Assembly (NCBI GenBank): GCA_963921405.1
Contig: OY992876.1
Coordinates: forward strand, 342,162,800-342,226,799
Reading direction: 5' to 3'
Length of the DNA: 64,000 nucleotides
Source of the DNA: Cepaea hortensis
Taxonomy: Eukaryota; Mollusca; Gastropoda; Stylommatophora; Helicidae
Shown: positions 10,743 through 21,200 of the stretch, in pieces
Layout: each line of letters begins with the position of its first letter
How positions within the stretch are numbered: position 1 is the first letter of the stretch
Position numbers and translations under genes: made by a program
The notes under the pieces: generated by a model
The model's input: only the letters and a program-made list of their open reading frames with translations
Databases searched by the model: none
Told to the model about the DNA's origin: nothing

Positions 10743-12140
10743 GAGGCGGACACTTTCACTTCTCAACATGACTATCTGAGCCTGAGGCGGACACAGTCAC
10801 TTCTCTACAGGATTATCTGAGCCTGAGGTGTCGCCGTCACTTCTCTACAGGACTATCTGAGCCTGAGGTGTCGCCGTCACTTCTCTACAGGACTATCTGA
10901 GCCTGAGGTGTCGCCGTTACTTCTCTACAGGACTATCAGAACCTGAGGTGTCGCCGTTACTTCTCTACAGGACTATCTGAGCCTGAGGTGTCGCCGTCAC
11001 TTCTCTACAGGACTATCTGAGCCTGAGGTGTCGCCGTCACTTCTCTACAGGACTATCTGAGCCTGAGGTGTCGCCGTTACTTCTCTACATGACTATCTGA
11101 GCCTGAGGTGTCGCCGTTACTTCTCTACATGACTATCTGAGCCTGAGGTGTCGCCGTCACTTCTCTACAGGACTATCTGAGCCTGAGGTGTCGCCGTTAC
11201 TTCTCTACAGGACTATCTGAGCCTGAGGTGTCGCCGTCACTTCTCTACAGGACTATCTGAGCCTGAGGTGTCGCCGTTACTTCTCTACAGGACTATCTGA
11301 GCCTGAGGTGTCGCCGTCACTTCTCTACAGGACCACCTGAGGTGTCGCCGTTACTTCTCTACAGGACTATCTGAGCCTGAGGTGTCGCCGTCACTTCTCT
11401 ACAGGACTATCTGAGCCTGAGGTGTCGCCGTTACTTCTCTACAGGACTATCTGAGCCTGAGGTGTCGCCGTCACTTCTCTACAGGACTATCTGAGCCTGA
11501 GGTGTCGCCGTTACTTCTCTACAGGACTATCTGAGCCTGAGGTGTCGCCGTCACTTCTCTACAGGACTATCTGAGCCTGAGGTGTCGCCGTCACTTCTCT
11601 ACAGGACTATCTGAGCCTGAGGTGTCGCCGTTACTTCTCTACATGACTATCTGAGCCTGAGGTGTCGCCGTCACTTCTCTACAGGACTATCTGAGCCTGA
11701 GGTGTCGCCGTTACTTCTCTACAGGACTATCTGAGCCTGAGGTGTCGCCGTCACTTCTCTACAGGACTATCTGAGCCTGAGGTGTCGCCGTTACTTCTCT
11801 ACAGGACTATCTGAGCCTGAGGTGTCGCCGTCACTTCTCTACAGGACCACCTGAGGTGTCGCCGTTACTTCTCTACAGGACTATCTAAGCCTGAGGTGTC
11901 GCCGTCACTTCTCTACAGGACTATCTGAGTCTGAGGTGTCACCGTCACTTCTCTACAGGACCACCTGAGCCTGAGGCGGACACAGTCACTTCTCTACAGG
12001 ACTATCTGAGCCTGAGGTGTCGCCGTTACTTCTCTACAGGACTATCTGAGCCTGAGGTGTCGCCGTTACTTCTCTACAGGACTATCTGAGCCTGAGGCGG
12101 GAATACCGTCACTTCTCTACAGGACCACCTGAGCCTGAGG
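10743..12140. repeat. 40-bp minisatellite, about 34 copies
   Basis: The unit contains TTCTCTACAGGACTATCTGA followed by GCCTGAGGTGTCGCCGTCAC. Units differ mainly at GTCAC versus GTTAC, with a minority of ACAT for ACAG. Two 34-bp short units (GACCACCTGAGGTG) begin at 11331 and 11846. They are about 514 bp apart and preceded by the same variant order, showing a higher-order duplication. The edges grade into CCTGAGGCGGACAC units like the 3' end of the neighbouring SINE. Confidence 0.95.
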
Positions 12141-12174
12141 CTCAACTGGAGGCATACTGTAAATAACCTGCAAT

Positions 12175-12262
12175 ATGCTGATTCATCATCATGTTATCCC
12201 ATCTTGTTCCTCTTGTACCTTGCGATGTCGAGGTGAAGTATTAACAACGGGATAGTGCCTGT
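12175..12262. repeat. Dispersed repeat, copy 1
   Basis: It shares GTTCCTCTTGTACCTTGCG and TGTCGAGGTGAAG and the following AACAACGGGA with 31700-31775. The element type is unknown. Confidence 0.65.
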
Positions 12263-12284
12263 TTATAGTGCTTCATGTTTCGCT

Positions 12285-12418
12285 ATTCCCATGGACTCCG
12301 CTATTTCCTCTGTCCATCGCTTACATGATCGGCCTCTTCTGCTTCCATTTGGTCTGTACATCATTGTTTGTTGTGGTATACCGTTAATTGGCAATCTAAT
12401 TACATGGCCAAAACATTT
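12285..12418 (-). pseudogene. LINE C-terminal relic
   Basis: The minus-strand frame reads GHVIRLPINGIPQQTMMYRP, then GSRRGRSCKRWTEEI. This matches the GH(V/L).R ... G.RGR...W pattern found near the end of RTE-type LINE proteins. It meets a plus-strand RT relic head to head at 12418. Confidence 0.65.
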
Positions 12419-12545
12419 AACCAAACTATATGCTGATTACATGGTGTTACACGCTGAAGATGAAACGCAGTTACAGGAAATGAGACATTGGCTTCTTAAA
12501 TGTTCTTTACATAACTATTTACACACAATTAAGGTAACAGACCCC
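12418..12545 (+). pseudogene. RT palm relic
   Basis: The frame reads LYADYMVLHAEDETQLQEM, the RT catalytic block with YADD degraded to YADY, then a short connecting segment. It is too short to assign beyond an RTE-like LINE. Confidence 0.65.
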
Positions 12546-12659
12546 TCAGTCATTGCGCCACGCCGGTTGTTATTTAGATAGACACAATATATTAATGTGT
12601 ATAAAGCACATTAAAACTACATATTCACTATCGTTTGTCTTGCGCTGGTATTTCATACG

Positions 12660-12792
12660 ATGATATGAATGCCGGTTGTTCAGAAAGCTATAGCAAACTA
12701 CTGAACGTATACTTGCCAAACAAAAAATAACGAATAGCAAAATAATGCTGGAATTGACTTCGAAGTCCTGTAAAGGATATGCAACTAACTTT
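12660..12792 (+). mobile_element. SINE family A, 5'-truncated copy
   Basis: Plus orientation, with GCCGGTTGTTCAGAAAGC, GCAAACTACTGAACGTA, CTTGCCAA and the tail block GTCCTGTAAAGGATATGCAA. The tRNA-like head is missing. Confidence 0.8.
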
Positions 12793-12864
12793 TATGTTGT
12801 TGTTGTGAGACACGGCTGCTCTCCGGTTACATAAATATGTTTACGTGTATTTAGTACGATGACA

Positions 12865-12868
<4 letters not shown>

Positions 12869-12912
<44 letters not shown>
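12869..12912. repeat. (GAT)n microsatellite
   Basis: About 14 GAT units without interruption. Confidence 0.95.
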
Positions 12913-12913
<1 letters not shown>

Positions 12914-13009
12914 ACATATGAAATAAACAGTTTTATTAAATCAAAGCCATATAAACTATATATATTACAATGCTACATCTAGAGAACGAGGGATATAACA
13001 GAGCCTATT

Positions 13010-14108
13010 TTCCATCTTCTTCGTTTTCTCTTCCTCCTCTACCTCCTCCTCCTCCTCCCCCTCTTCCGGATCATTCTCTTCTTCTTCTTCTCCTCGTCTT
13101 TCTTCTTCTTCTTTGTCTTTTCTTCTTATTCTCGTCCTCGTCTTTCTTCTTCTTTGTCTTTTTTCTTCTTCTCCTCCTCGTTTTTCTTCTTTGTCTTTTT
13201 TCTTCTTCTCCTCCTCGTCTTTCTTCCTCTTTGTCTTATTTATTCTTCTCCTCATTGTCTTTCTTCTTCTTCTTTGTCTTTTTTCTCCTCCTCCTTCTTT
13301 TTCTTTGTCTGTTTTCTTCTTCTTCTCCTCCTCCTTTTTCTTCTTCTTGTTTGTCTTATTTCTTCACCTCCTCCTCCTCTTTCCTCTACTCCTTTGTCTT
13401 TATTCTTCTTCGTTTTTCTTCTGTCTTTTTTCTTCTTCTCCTCCTCGTCTTTCTTCCTCTTTGTCTTATTTCTTCTTCTCCTCATTGTCTTTCTTCTTCT
13501 TCTTTGTCTTTTTCCTCCTCCTCCTCCTTCTCCTCCTCCTCCTCCTTCTTCTTTTTCTTTGTCTGTTTTCTTCTTCTTCTCCTCCTCCTTTTTCTTCTTC
13601 TTGTTTGTCTTATTTCTTCTTCTCCTCCTCCTCCTCTTTCCTCTACTTCTTTGTCTTTATTCTTCTTCTCCCCCTCCTCTTTCTTCTTCTTCTTTATCTT
13701 TTCTCTTATTTTCCTCCTCTTCTTTCTTCTTCTTCTTTGTCTTTTTTCTTCTTCTCCTCCTCCTCTTTCTTCTTCTTCTTTGTCTTTATTATTCTTCTTC
13801 TCCCCCTCTTTTTTCTTCTTCTTTGTCTTTGTTCTCCTCCTCCTCCTCCTCCTCCTTTATTATTTTTCCTCTTCTCCTCCTCCTCCTCTTCATTCTTCTT
13901 CTTTGTCTTTTTTCTTCTTCTCCTCTTCCTCTTTCTTCTCCTCCTCCTCTTTCTTCTTCTCCTCCTCGTCCTTCTCCACTGTCTTCTTCTTCTTCTTCTT
14001 CTTCTTCTTCTTCTTCTTCTTCTTCTTCTTCTTCTTCTTCTTCTTCTTCTTCTTCTTCTTCTTCTTCTTCTTCTTCTTCTTCTTCTTCTTCTTCTCCTTC
14101 TTCTTCAT
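13010..14108. repeat. 1.1-kb polypyrimidine (TTC/TCC)n tract
   Basis: The plus strand is almost entirely C and T, with recurring TTCTTCTTTGTCTTTTTTC units breaking the trinucleotide array and a pure (TTC)n run at about 13981-14090. Open frames of 340-415 codons on the plus strand are Ser/Phe/Leu repeats and are not genes. The arrangement resembles a long degenerate microsatellite with roughly 45-60 bp higher-order spacing. Confidence 0.95.
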
Positions 14109-14284
14109 CTCCCAATGGATGGAGCACTGTCCCTCGCCCAGCACACGTAAAATCATGTGTGGACGTGTGTCTGATTGCTTGAATTGTGCAACTGGAGTTG
14201 TCTACATAAAGAGCTAGCCTGTCTCACACCGACCCTTCTTACTCGCCTATTGCGATAATTAAGGTCGGTTAGTTAAAAGTTATT

Positions 14285-14520
14285 TGCATATCCTTTACAG
14301 GACGTCGCAGTCAACCCAGCATTTTTTGTTGTTGCGATCTCTTGGCAAGATTACGATCAGTAGTTTGCCACTGCTTTCTGAACAACCGGCATCCATACCA
14401 TTTCGTAAAAGAAACCAACGCAAGGCAGTCTCCTGCCAAATCGCCCGCAGCTGAGTTTTGAACGCGGGTATGCGGTATTACGAACTGCGTCCGTAACCTC
14501 TTCGCCACGGTGTAGAACCT
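14285..14520 (-). mobile_element. SINE family A copy
   Basis: The plus strand reads GCATATCCTTTACAGGACG, then CTTGGCAAGATTACGATC, GTTTGCCACTGCTTTCTGAA and a head segment CAAATCGCCCGCAGCTGAG shared with 1755-1992. It belongs to the second head subtype. Confidence 0.8.
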
Positions 14521-14529
14521 AGTGGCCGC

Positions 14530-14693
14530 TGAGTAGCTAAGTAGTCGAGTTGGGCAGTAAAGGTGACCGGTGCGCTACTGACCACAGCCGTCACCGAGTG
14601 TCGGCTTATCTATAGCAAAATGGTGTCCAGCACCATATACCCAATGTACTTTAGACGTGTAAAGGGGATCTTGACTATACTGTTAGTGCTTAC
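14530..14693 (+). mobile_element. SINE family H tail fragment
   Basis: It contains CAGCACCATATACCCAATG and CTTTAGACGTGTAA, matching the reverse complement of 27095-27130 and the plus strand of 26495-26535. The tRNA head is absent. Confidence 0.5.
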
Positions 14694-14704
14694 AACGGCA
14701 AACA

Positions 14705-15107
14705 GGGAGTGGGGGGTGAGTGGTCTCCAGGTATGGTGTCCGCCTCGAGTGCTGGAGGTCTCGGGTTCAAGCCTCGGCGAGGCCCCGATTTTTTCACGTG
14801 GACTTCTAGTAACAAAATTTCCTCTGGTCTCTGGGTAGTGAGATCGGACGTCCGTGTGTATTGTTGTGCACGTAAAAAAAAACCTTGGCAGTTGGAAATC
14901 GAAAAGGAGTAGCCTAACGTCGCTGCCCGGGCAAAGCTTCAAATTAAAAATCTACCCAAAGTATTTCAGGATCTTCGCCGGTGCTACGGAGTTCGTGCAC
15001 TGAGCTGAGATTCTCTGGACTCGGGCTTGAGTTAGGAGTAGAACGGAGAACTTATGGGTTACACCCGTGTGCCGTGATGTTGATCCGTCGATTAAACTAA
15101 ACTAAAC
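14705..15107 (+). mobile_element. SINE family C, complete, with TSD
   Basis: A 403-bp tRNA-derived SINE. The head has TGAGTGGTCTCCAGGTATGG (A-box region) and GGGTTCAAGCCTC (B box). A long unrelated body follows, with a tail of (ACTAA)-type repeats. AACGGCAAACA occurs at 14694-14704 and again at 15108-15118, an 11-bp TSD directly abutting both ends. A minus-strand copy is at 53944-54334. Confidence 0.9.
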
Positions 15108-15119
15108 AACGGCAAACAT

Positions 15120-15748
15120 GGGCACACTATTCTTTATTTCCCCTATGGTACCCGGTAACATACAAGCAATCACATATTCCACCAGGAAAATAACTGGAAA
15201 CAGGATTGGATCCACCCCTTTCCCTCCCCCACTTCTGTCTACGAGCTAAAACTGAACAGTCCAACGAAAGTTATCTCCCAACGCAGCTTGAGTTATCTCC
15301 CCAACGTCAGGGCTAAATTTATCACTGCTCGCACGGGCACGCTGTTCATTGATTGTCCATACAGAGACAGACCGAGTGAGTGTGATTGTCATACTTGGAA
15401 GTGAGGCGCCCGATTGATTGCCGGGCGCCGAGACATGAAAATATTGACCCATCGTCTTGCAAACAGAACGGTCCTTAATATGAACTTGGGGCGAACTGAG
15501 GATGCTAAAGCGGAAATAGAACTGGCTTTTTCCAGCGGTGAGCAGAACGCTGTGAAAAATATCGACCAAACATAATGGCTGTCATGTTTTTATATTACTA
15601 CGAATGATTCATTTGTTCAAGGCAACTTGATTTGACGTGAAGTGAACGCAAGTGGTTTAAAACGATTTAAAACGGCTGTAACGAATGTGAATCGTCGCAT
15701 CGCGCGGGATGCGTGGAGGTGGGTTGGCAGTTAGGCACACAAATAATG
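15120..15748. other. Unassigned stretch
   Basis: No gene or repeat family was recognised. The open frame on the minus strand at 15246-15569 has no recognisable motif. A C-run precedes the (CA)n tract. Confidence 0.4.
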
Positions 15749-15757
15749 CCCCCCCCC

Positions 15758-15777
15758 CCCACACACACACACACACA

Positions 15778-15828
<51 letters not shown>
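15758..15828. repeat. (CA)n microsatellite
   Basis: A CA dinucleotide tract with one interruption (ACATAC). Confidence 0.95.
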
Positions 15829-15837
15829 CGGCTGTCT

Positions 15838-16165
15838 ATTATCTGGTTCATAATTTCATGTTATCAGTTTCATAATGTTATTGTAGCAGTTTTATAATTT
15901 CATCTCATCAGGTTCATAATTTCACGTCATGTGCATCATAATGTTATCTCACCAGCATCATAATTTCATTTATCAAATTTACAATTTCATCTGATCACTT
16001 TCTACATTTCATCTCATCAGTATAATTTTTTTTTTTACTAATCGGTATCAAACTTTCATGTTATCAGCTACACAATTTCATCTGGATTGGTTTCATAATT
16101 TCATATTTTCGGTTCCTTAATGTCATATCATCGGTTTCACAATTTCACCGTACCATTTTCACAAA
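15838..16165. repeat. Degenerate 18-22-bp repeat
   Basis: Recurring GGTTCATAATTTCATCTCATCA-like units (the core is CATAATTTCAT), about 14 copies with strong divergence and variable length. Confidence 0.75.
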
Positions 16166-16319
16166 TTTACCGCAAATTAGCAAATATTGCGTATTGTGAA
16201 ATAAAGTAACGTCAAATGTAACCAGGGAGCGGTCACTACAGCATCTAGCCTGAGAATGGAAGGTCAGATTTTGTTGGCTAACTCCAGGTGGCTGGCGGGC
16301 AGCACATCCCAGACACACG

Positions 16320-18715
16320 CCTAGTTTGGTTGATTGCTCGGTTGGATGGTTAGTTGGGAGGCTGGTTGGTTGGCACGTTTGGTTGGATGGGTGGTTGGCT
16401 GACTGCTTGGTTGGTTATTTGGTTGGGAGGTTGGTTGGTTGGATGGTTGGTTGATAGCTTGGTTGATTGGATTGTTGGTAGGGGAGGTTGAATGGATATT
16501 TGGTTAGATTGTTGGTTGACTGGATGGTGTGTTGGTAGGTTGGTTGGGAGATAGGTTGGGGAGGTTGGTTAGATGGTTGGTTGGTTAGATGGTTGGTTAA
16601 TTGTATGGTTGGTTGGGAGGTTGGTTGGGGAGGTTGGTTAGATGATTGGTTGGTTAGATGTTTGATTAATTGTATGGTTGGTTGGGAGGTTGCTTGGGAG
16701 GTAGGTTGGTTGGGAGGTTAGCTGGAAGTTTGGTTGGTTGGGAGGTTGGTTGGGAGGTTGGTTGGGAGGTAGGTTGGTTAGGAGGTAGGTTGGTTGGGAG
16801 GTAGGTTGGTTGGGATGTAGATTAGTTGGGAGGTTCGTTGGGAGGTTGATTGGGAGGTTGGTTGGGAGGTTGGTTGATTGGGAGGTAGGTTGGTTGGGAC
16901 GTTCGTTGGGAGGTTGATTGGGAGGTTGGTTGATCTGGAGGTAGATTAGTTGGGAGGTTGGTTGGGAGGTTGCTTGGTTGGGAGGTTGCTTGGTTAGGAG
17001 GTTGCTTGGTTGGGAGGTTGGTTGGTTGGGAGGTTGGTTGGTTGGGAGGTTGGTTGGTTGGAAGGTAAGTTTGTTAGGAGGTTGGTTGGTTGGGAGGTTG
17101 GTTGACAGGTTGGTAGGCTGGGAGTTGGGTTGGGAGGTTGGTTGGGAGGTTGGTTGGATGGTTGGTTAGTAGGTTGGTTGGATGGTTGGTTGGATGGTTG
17201 GTTGTTTGGTTGGATGGTTGTTTGGGAGGTTTGTTGTTTGGGAGGTTGGTTGCATGGTTGTTTGGGAGGTTGGTTGTTTGGGAGGTTGGTTTGATGGTTG
17301 TTTGGGAGATTGGCTGTTTGGGAGGTTGGTTGTTTGGTTGGGTGGCTGGTTGGGAGGTTGTTTGGGAGGTAGATTGGGAGGTTGTTTGGGAGGTAGGTTG
17401 GGAGGTAGGTTGGGAGGTTGTTTGGATGGTTAGTTGGATAGTTAGTTGGATGGTTAGTTGGATGGTTGTTGTTTGGGAGGTTGGTTTGGATGTTGTTTGG
17501 GAGGTTGGTTGGGAGGTTGTTTGGGAGGTTGTTTGGGAGGAGGTTGTTTGGGAGGTTGGTTGGATTGTTGTTTGGATGGTTAGTTGGATGGTTAGTTGGA
17601 TGGTTAGTTGGATGGCTGGTTGGGAGGTTGTTTGGGAGGTTGGTTGGAGTGTTGTTTGGATGTTAGTTGGATGGTTGGTTTGGGTGTTGTTTGAGAGGTT
17701 GGTTGGGAAGTTGTTTGGGAGGTTAGTTGGGAGGTAGGTTGGGAGGTTGGTTGGGAGGTTGGTTGGGAGGTTGTTTGGGAGATTGTTTGGGAGGTAGATT
17801 GGGAGGTAGGTCGGGAGGTATGTTGGGAGGTTGTTTGGGAGGTAGGTTGGGAGGTAGGTTGGGAGGTTGTTTGGGAGGTAGGTTGGGAGGTAGGTTGGGG
17901 GGTAGGTTGGGAGGTAGGTTGGGAGGTAGGTTGGAAGGTTGTTTGGGAGGTAGGTTGGGAGGTAGGTTGGGAGGTTGTTTGGGAGGTAGGTTGGGAGGTA
18001 GGTTTGGATGTTGTTTGGGAGGTAGGTTGGGAAGTAGGTTGGGAGGTTGTTTGGGAGGTAGGTTGGGAGGTAGGTTGGGAGGTTGTTTGGGAGGTAGGTT
18101 GGGAGGTTGTTTGGGAGGTAGGTTGGGAGGTAGGTTGGGAGGTTGTTTGGGAGGTAGGTTGGGAGGTAGGTTGGGAGGTTGTTTGGGAGGTAGGTTGGGA
18201 GGTAGGTTGGGAGGTTGTTTGGGAGGTAGGTTGGGAGGTAGGTTGGGAGGTTGTTTGGGAGGTAGGTTGGGAAGTAGGTTATGAGGTTGTTTGGGAGGTA
18301 GGTTGGGAGGTAGGTTGGGAGGTTGTTTGGGAGGTAGGTTGGGAGGTTGTTTGGGAGGTAGGTTGGGAGGTAGGTTGGGAGGTTGTTTGGGAGGTAGGTT
18401 GGGAGGTAGGTTGGGAGGTTGTTTGGGAGGTAGGTTGGGAGGTAGGTTGGGAGGTTGTTTGGGAGGTAGGTTGGGAAGTAGGTTGGGAGGTTGTTTGGGA
18501 GGTAGGTTGGGAGGTAGGTTGGGAGGTTGTTTGGGAGGTAGGTTGGGAGGTAGGTTGGGAGGTAGGTTGGGAAGTTGTTTTGGAGGTAGGTTGGGAGGTA
18601 GGTTGGGAGGTAGGTTGGATTGTTGTTTGGATGGTTAGTTGGATGGTTGGTTGGGAGGTTGTTTGGGAGGTTGGTTTGGATGTTGTTTGGGAGGTTGGTT
18701 GGCTGGGAGGTTTCG
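16320..18715. repeat. 2.4-kb G-rich minisatellite
   Basis: The base unit is GGTTGGGAGGTT or GGTTGGGAGGTA (12 bp). In the distal half (about 17720-18600) it is organised as a near-regular 36-bp trimer: two GGTTGGGAGGTA-type units plus TTGTTTGGGAGG. The strand asymmetry is extreme (G/T versus A/C). Because the unit is a multiple of three without stops, long frames open on both strands, including a 575-codon minus frame of NNLPTYLPTYLP repeats; these are artefacts. Dense GG/GGG runs give G-quadruplex potential (inference). Confidence 0.95.
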
Positions 18716-18905
18716 ACTTTTATCTTCCAGTGAGACTTATGCTTCCAATCAACGCACTCTAAACCGTCCCATCTGTTGCTTCCTCGTGCAGCTCCGTCCA
18801 TGCCATCCCCACAATACTCATTCCTGTCTCTAGCTCTCTTAACCGTGTGCCTTCAGACCTCCATCTGTTTCATTTGCCTCGTGGTTTCTGGACAATGGAC
18901 TTTTC
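18715..18905 (-). pseudogene. LINE 3' end relic
   Basis: The minus strand reads GMAWTELHEEATDGTV and then SALIGS, matching the plus-strand relic at 54640-54725 (RTWTELHGIAKDRRAW). The C/A-rich strand of the G-rich minisatellite starts directly after its tail, suggesting that the array grew from the element's 3' end. Confidence 0.55.
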
Positions 18906-18944
18906 TAGCTATTATATTTTCACGTGTACTGACTGTATGTTTTA

Positions 18945-19170
18945 CAACGGCATAAGGAAGAGACAAACAGCTTTCTTTGGTCATTTGATGAGAACATGGT
19001 GACAAATGGAATGATCAATGGGAAAAGAGGCAGAGGCATATCAAGAGCAATGATGTTGGATGGACTGATACGATGGCATGGGGGAATATCATCAAGAGAG
19101 TTGATCCAGAACACTAAAGAACGAGATATGTGAAGACTCATGAACGACTACGCCAACTGGCAGGCAAGGC
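18945..19170 (+). pseudogene. RTE-type LINE 3' relic
   Basis: Plus-strand frames give FFGHLMR, then MINGKRGRGISRAMMLDGL, then ELIQNTKERDM with a stop, then RLMNDYAN. This is the RTE C-terminal order seen at the end of the intact 1050-residue protein (FFGHVMRR ... RGRPR ... LDGL ... ELIHDSVDR). It is frameshifted and inactive. Confidence 0.8.
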
Positions 19171-19366
19171 ACATTGTCTTACCCAGGGCCAGAGTCTTGT
19201 CCTTACCACTTGTGTCATTGGTATTTGTTTAGTTCCGTCTACGAGTTCCATATTGTTGAGCCTGTCATACCAGTTTAGTCCTATTACTATGCGTAGGCAT
19301 CAAATAATGCTTATGTATAGTTAATTAGTAATCATACCGGTTTAGTCATATGATGGGTGTGTATCA

Positions 19367-19952
19367 TGTCCTTCCTTCCTTCCTCCCTCCCTGCCTGCCT
19401 GCCTGCTTCCTCCACCTCCTCCTCCTCCTCCTTCTTCTTCTTCTTCTTCTTCTTCTTCTTCTTCTTCTTCTTCTTCTTCTTCTTCTTCTTCTTCTTCTTC
19501 TTCTTCTTCTTCTTCTTCTTTCGTTCACTTGAAATGTGTCTAATATTGCAATGTGTCTCACTATCTTTTTTTTTAGTTCACTCAGCGGTCCATAGTGTTT
19601 ATCTTACACTGTCGTTTCTCTAGGCCAGAAGGTTTCCCTAGATATGTTGTATTTTGGGCAGCCTTGGAGTATGTGCTCTGCTCTCTGTGACGCCAATCCA
19701 CATGTGCACATGGCTGATTCGCCAATCTTGTATTTTGTATACATGTGGTTGCGTAATCTATTGTGTCCTGCTCTGAGGCGCAGAATAATTACTTGTTCTG
19801 TTCTGTCCATACGGTTGTAGTCGTCTTGAGCAGGTTTTGGTGGCTTTCTGGATGATCTGATCATTCTTTTCTTGTGGTGGTATGTAACGGGCACATCAGG
19901 TTGTTCTTCTGTTGCTCCTTTCAAAGCTAAATGACCAGCTCTCTCGTTTCCG
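19367..19952 (-). pseudogene. 5'-truncated RNase H LINE with (GAA)n tail
   Basis: The minus frame 19604-19953 starts within the end of an RNase H domain (GNERAGHLA) and continues through LRLRAGHNRLRNHMY to the zinc-type CTCGLASQRAEHILQGCPKY. It is homologous to the C-terminus of the LINE at 20398-25329. The 3' tail on this strand is (GAA)n (plus-strand TTC run 19430-19520). The imperfect 12-bp pair GGGTGTGTATCA at 19355-19366 and GGGTGGGTATCA at 19953-19964 is a candidate TSD. It is severely 5'-truncated, as is common for LINEs. Confidence 0.8.
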
Positions 19953-20035
19953 GGGTGGGTATCAAATAATCAATTTTTGTAGTTTATTGGTAATTATACC
20001 GGTTTAGTCCTTATATTTTATGTCATCATCATCAC

Positions 20036-20385
20036 CCAGTGCCTTGCCGGCTGACGTGGGCGATCATGCTTCTCCACAAATTGCGATCTCCGACAGCATG
20101 GATCAATTCATGTATTGATTCCCTTCCATGCCATCACACAAGATTGTCAAGAATGTTCTCACGCTGTCTTTCTCTATCTCTTTTTCTACAAATCTTTCCG
20201 GCTCTCTCTACATGTTCCAGTGTTTGTTTTCTCATAATGTAGGGGGGGGGGGGATGATTACTGCGTCTTTCTGATGTTTGTGATAGTTGTCTTGGGCACT
20301 TGGTCTCCCTCAAAATGTCCAGATTGCTCATTTTGAATGTCAAATGTATTCTCAGCATTCTTCTAGAAAACCCCATCTTGAAGGC
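20036..20385 (-). pseudogene. RTE-C LINE relic, 3' part
   Basis: The minus frame gives FKMGFSRRMLRI, later YIMRKQTLEHVERAG, ENILDNLV, and HELIHAVGDRNLWRSMIAHV near the end, the order of an RTE C-terminus. The upstream part of the same protein (LNPVLTYGCQSW) lies at 25342-25480 beyond a 4.9-kb insertion. A G-run at 20241 interrupts one frame. Confidence 0.85.
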
Positions 20386-20851
20386 TTCTGTGGATTTCTT
20401 CTTCTTCTTCTTCGTTCATCCGGAGTTTTTTTTCGGACGTGATTGCGTTGTGCCTGTCCACAGCAGAGCTGCGTTCTTGCGCCGTTAGGCCGACACATCC
20501 GACTTCTGCGGGCATTTGTTGACCGGGTTAACCTTCCCGGGGGTTTCTTAGGACGTTTGGCTCTCACTGTTGTGGTGTTATCCCCCATCCCAGCTGGCCC
20601 ATATAGAACAGCCAAAGACATCCTGGTCAGTCCTCAAGGGAAGGCAGGGGCAGACCATGGGCATTCCCCGCCATCCAAGGAGGCTTCCATACTTGCAGAG
20701 CCAACACACAGCGCTCTGGTACTGGGCTCACCCAAGGAATCGTCACGTCCTGCACATGGCTGCTTAGCCTCACTTCCATATATTGGGCCTTCCATTCACC
20801 ATAGGCTGTTCTCCCGGAAACCAGAAGTATGCAGTCTGCAGATGACATCCA

Positions 20852-21140
20852 CACAGTGAGCTTTCGATTCGGACTTTCCACATAATGGATTTGCTATCCA
20901 AGCAATATTCCATTTCGTGCCACTAGGACACTTTTTCCACCTTTTATGAAGCCCACAGAGTGTGCTTTCGATTCGGACTTTCCACATAATGGATTTGCTA
21001 TCCAAGCAATATTCCATTTCGTGCCACTGGGACACTTTTTCCACCTTTTATGAAGCCCACACAGTGAGCTTTTGGTTCGGACTTTCCACGTAATGGATTT
21101 GCTATCCAAGCAATATTCCATTTCATGCCTCTGGGGCGCT
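20852..21140. repeat. 104-bp tandem repeat in LINE 3' UTR
   Basis: Nearly three copies, with the block GCTTTCGATTCGGACTTTCC recurring at 20860 and 20964 and in variant form at 21068. Shared landmarks are TAATGGATTTGCTATCC and CAATATTCCATTTC. Short ORFs across it repeat the same peptide and are not genes. Confidence 0.9.
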
Positions 21141-21200
21141 TTTGTAACCGACATACCTGTGGTATGAAGTGCGGCAGTCTAAATACTTCTTCATGCACCT

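Noticed and set aside
10743..12140. CRISPR-like direct repeats
   Set aside because: Units are contiguous 40-bp tandem copies without unique spacers, and the setting is eukaryotic.
12970..14217. Long Ser/Phe/Leu ORFs on the plus strand and Glu/Lys-rich ORFs on the minus strand
   Set aside because: Artefacts of the polypyrimidine tract; three overlapping frames are open at once.
16320..18715. Telomeric or subtelomeric repeat
   Set aside because: The GGTTGGGAGGT unit does not match TTAGGG or TTAGG, and the array is internal and degenerate.
17074..18801. 575-codon minus-strand ORF of NLPTYLPTYLP repeats
   Set aside because: It is the translation of the 12-bp minisatellite, open in several frames on both strands, with no start context or domain.
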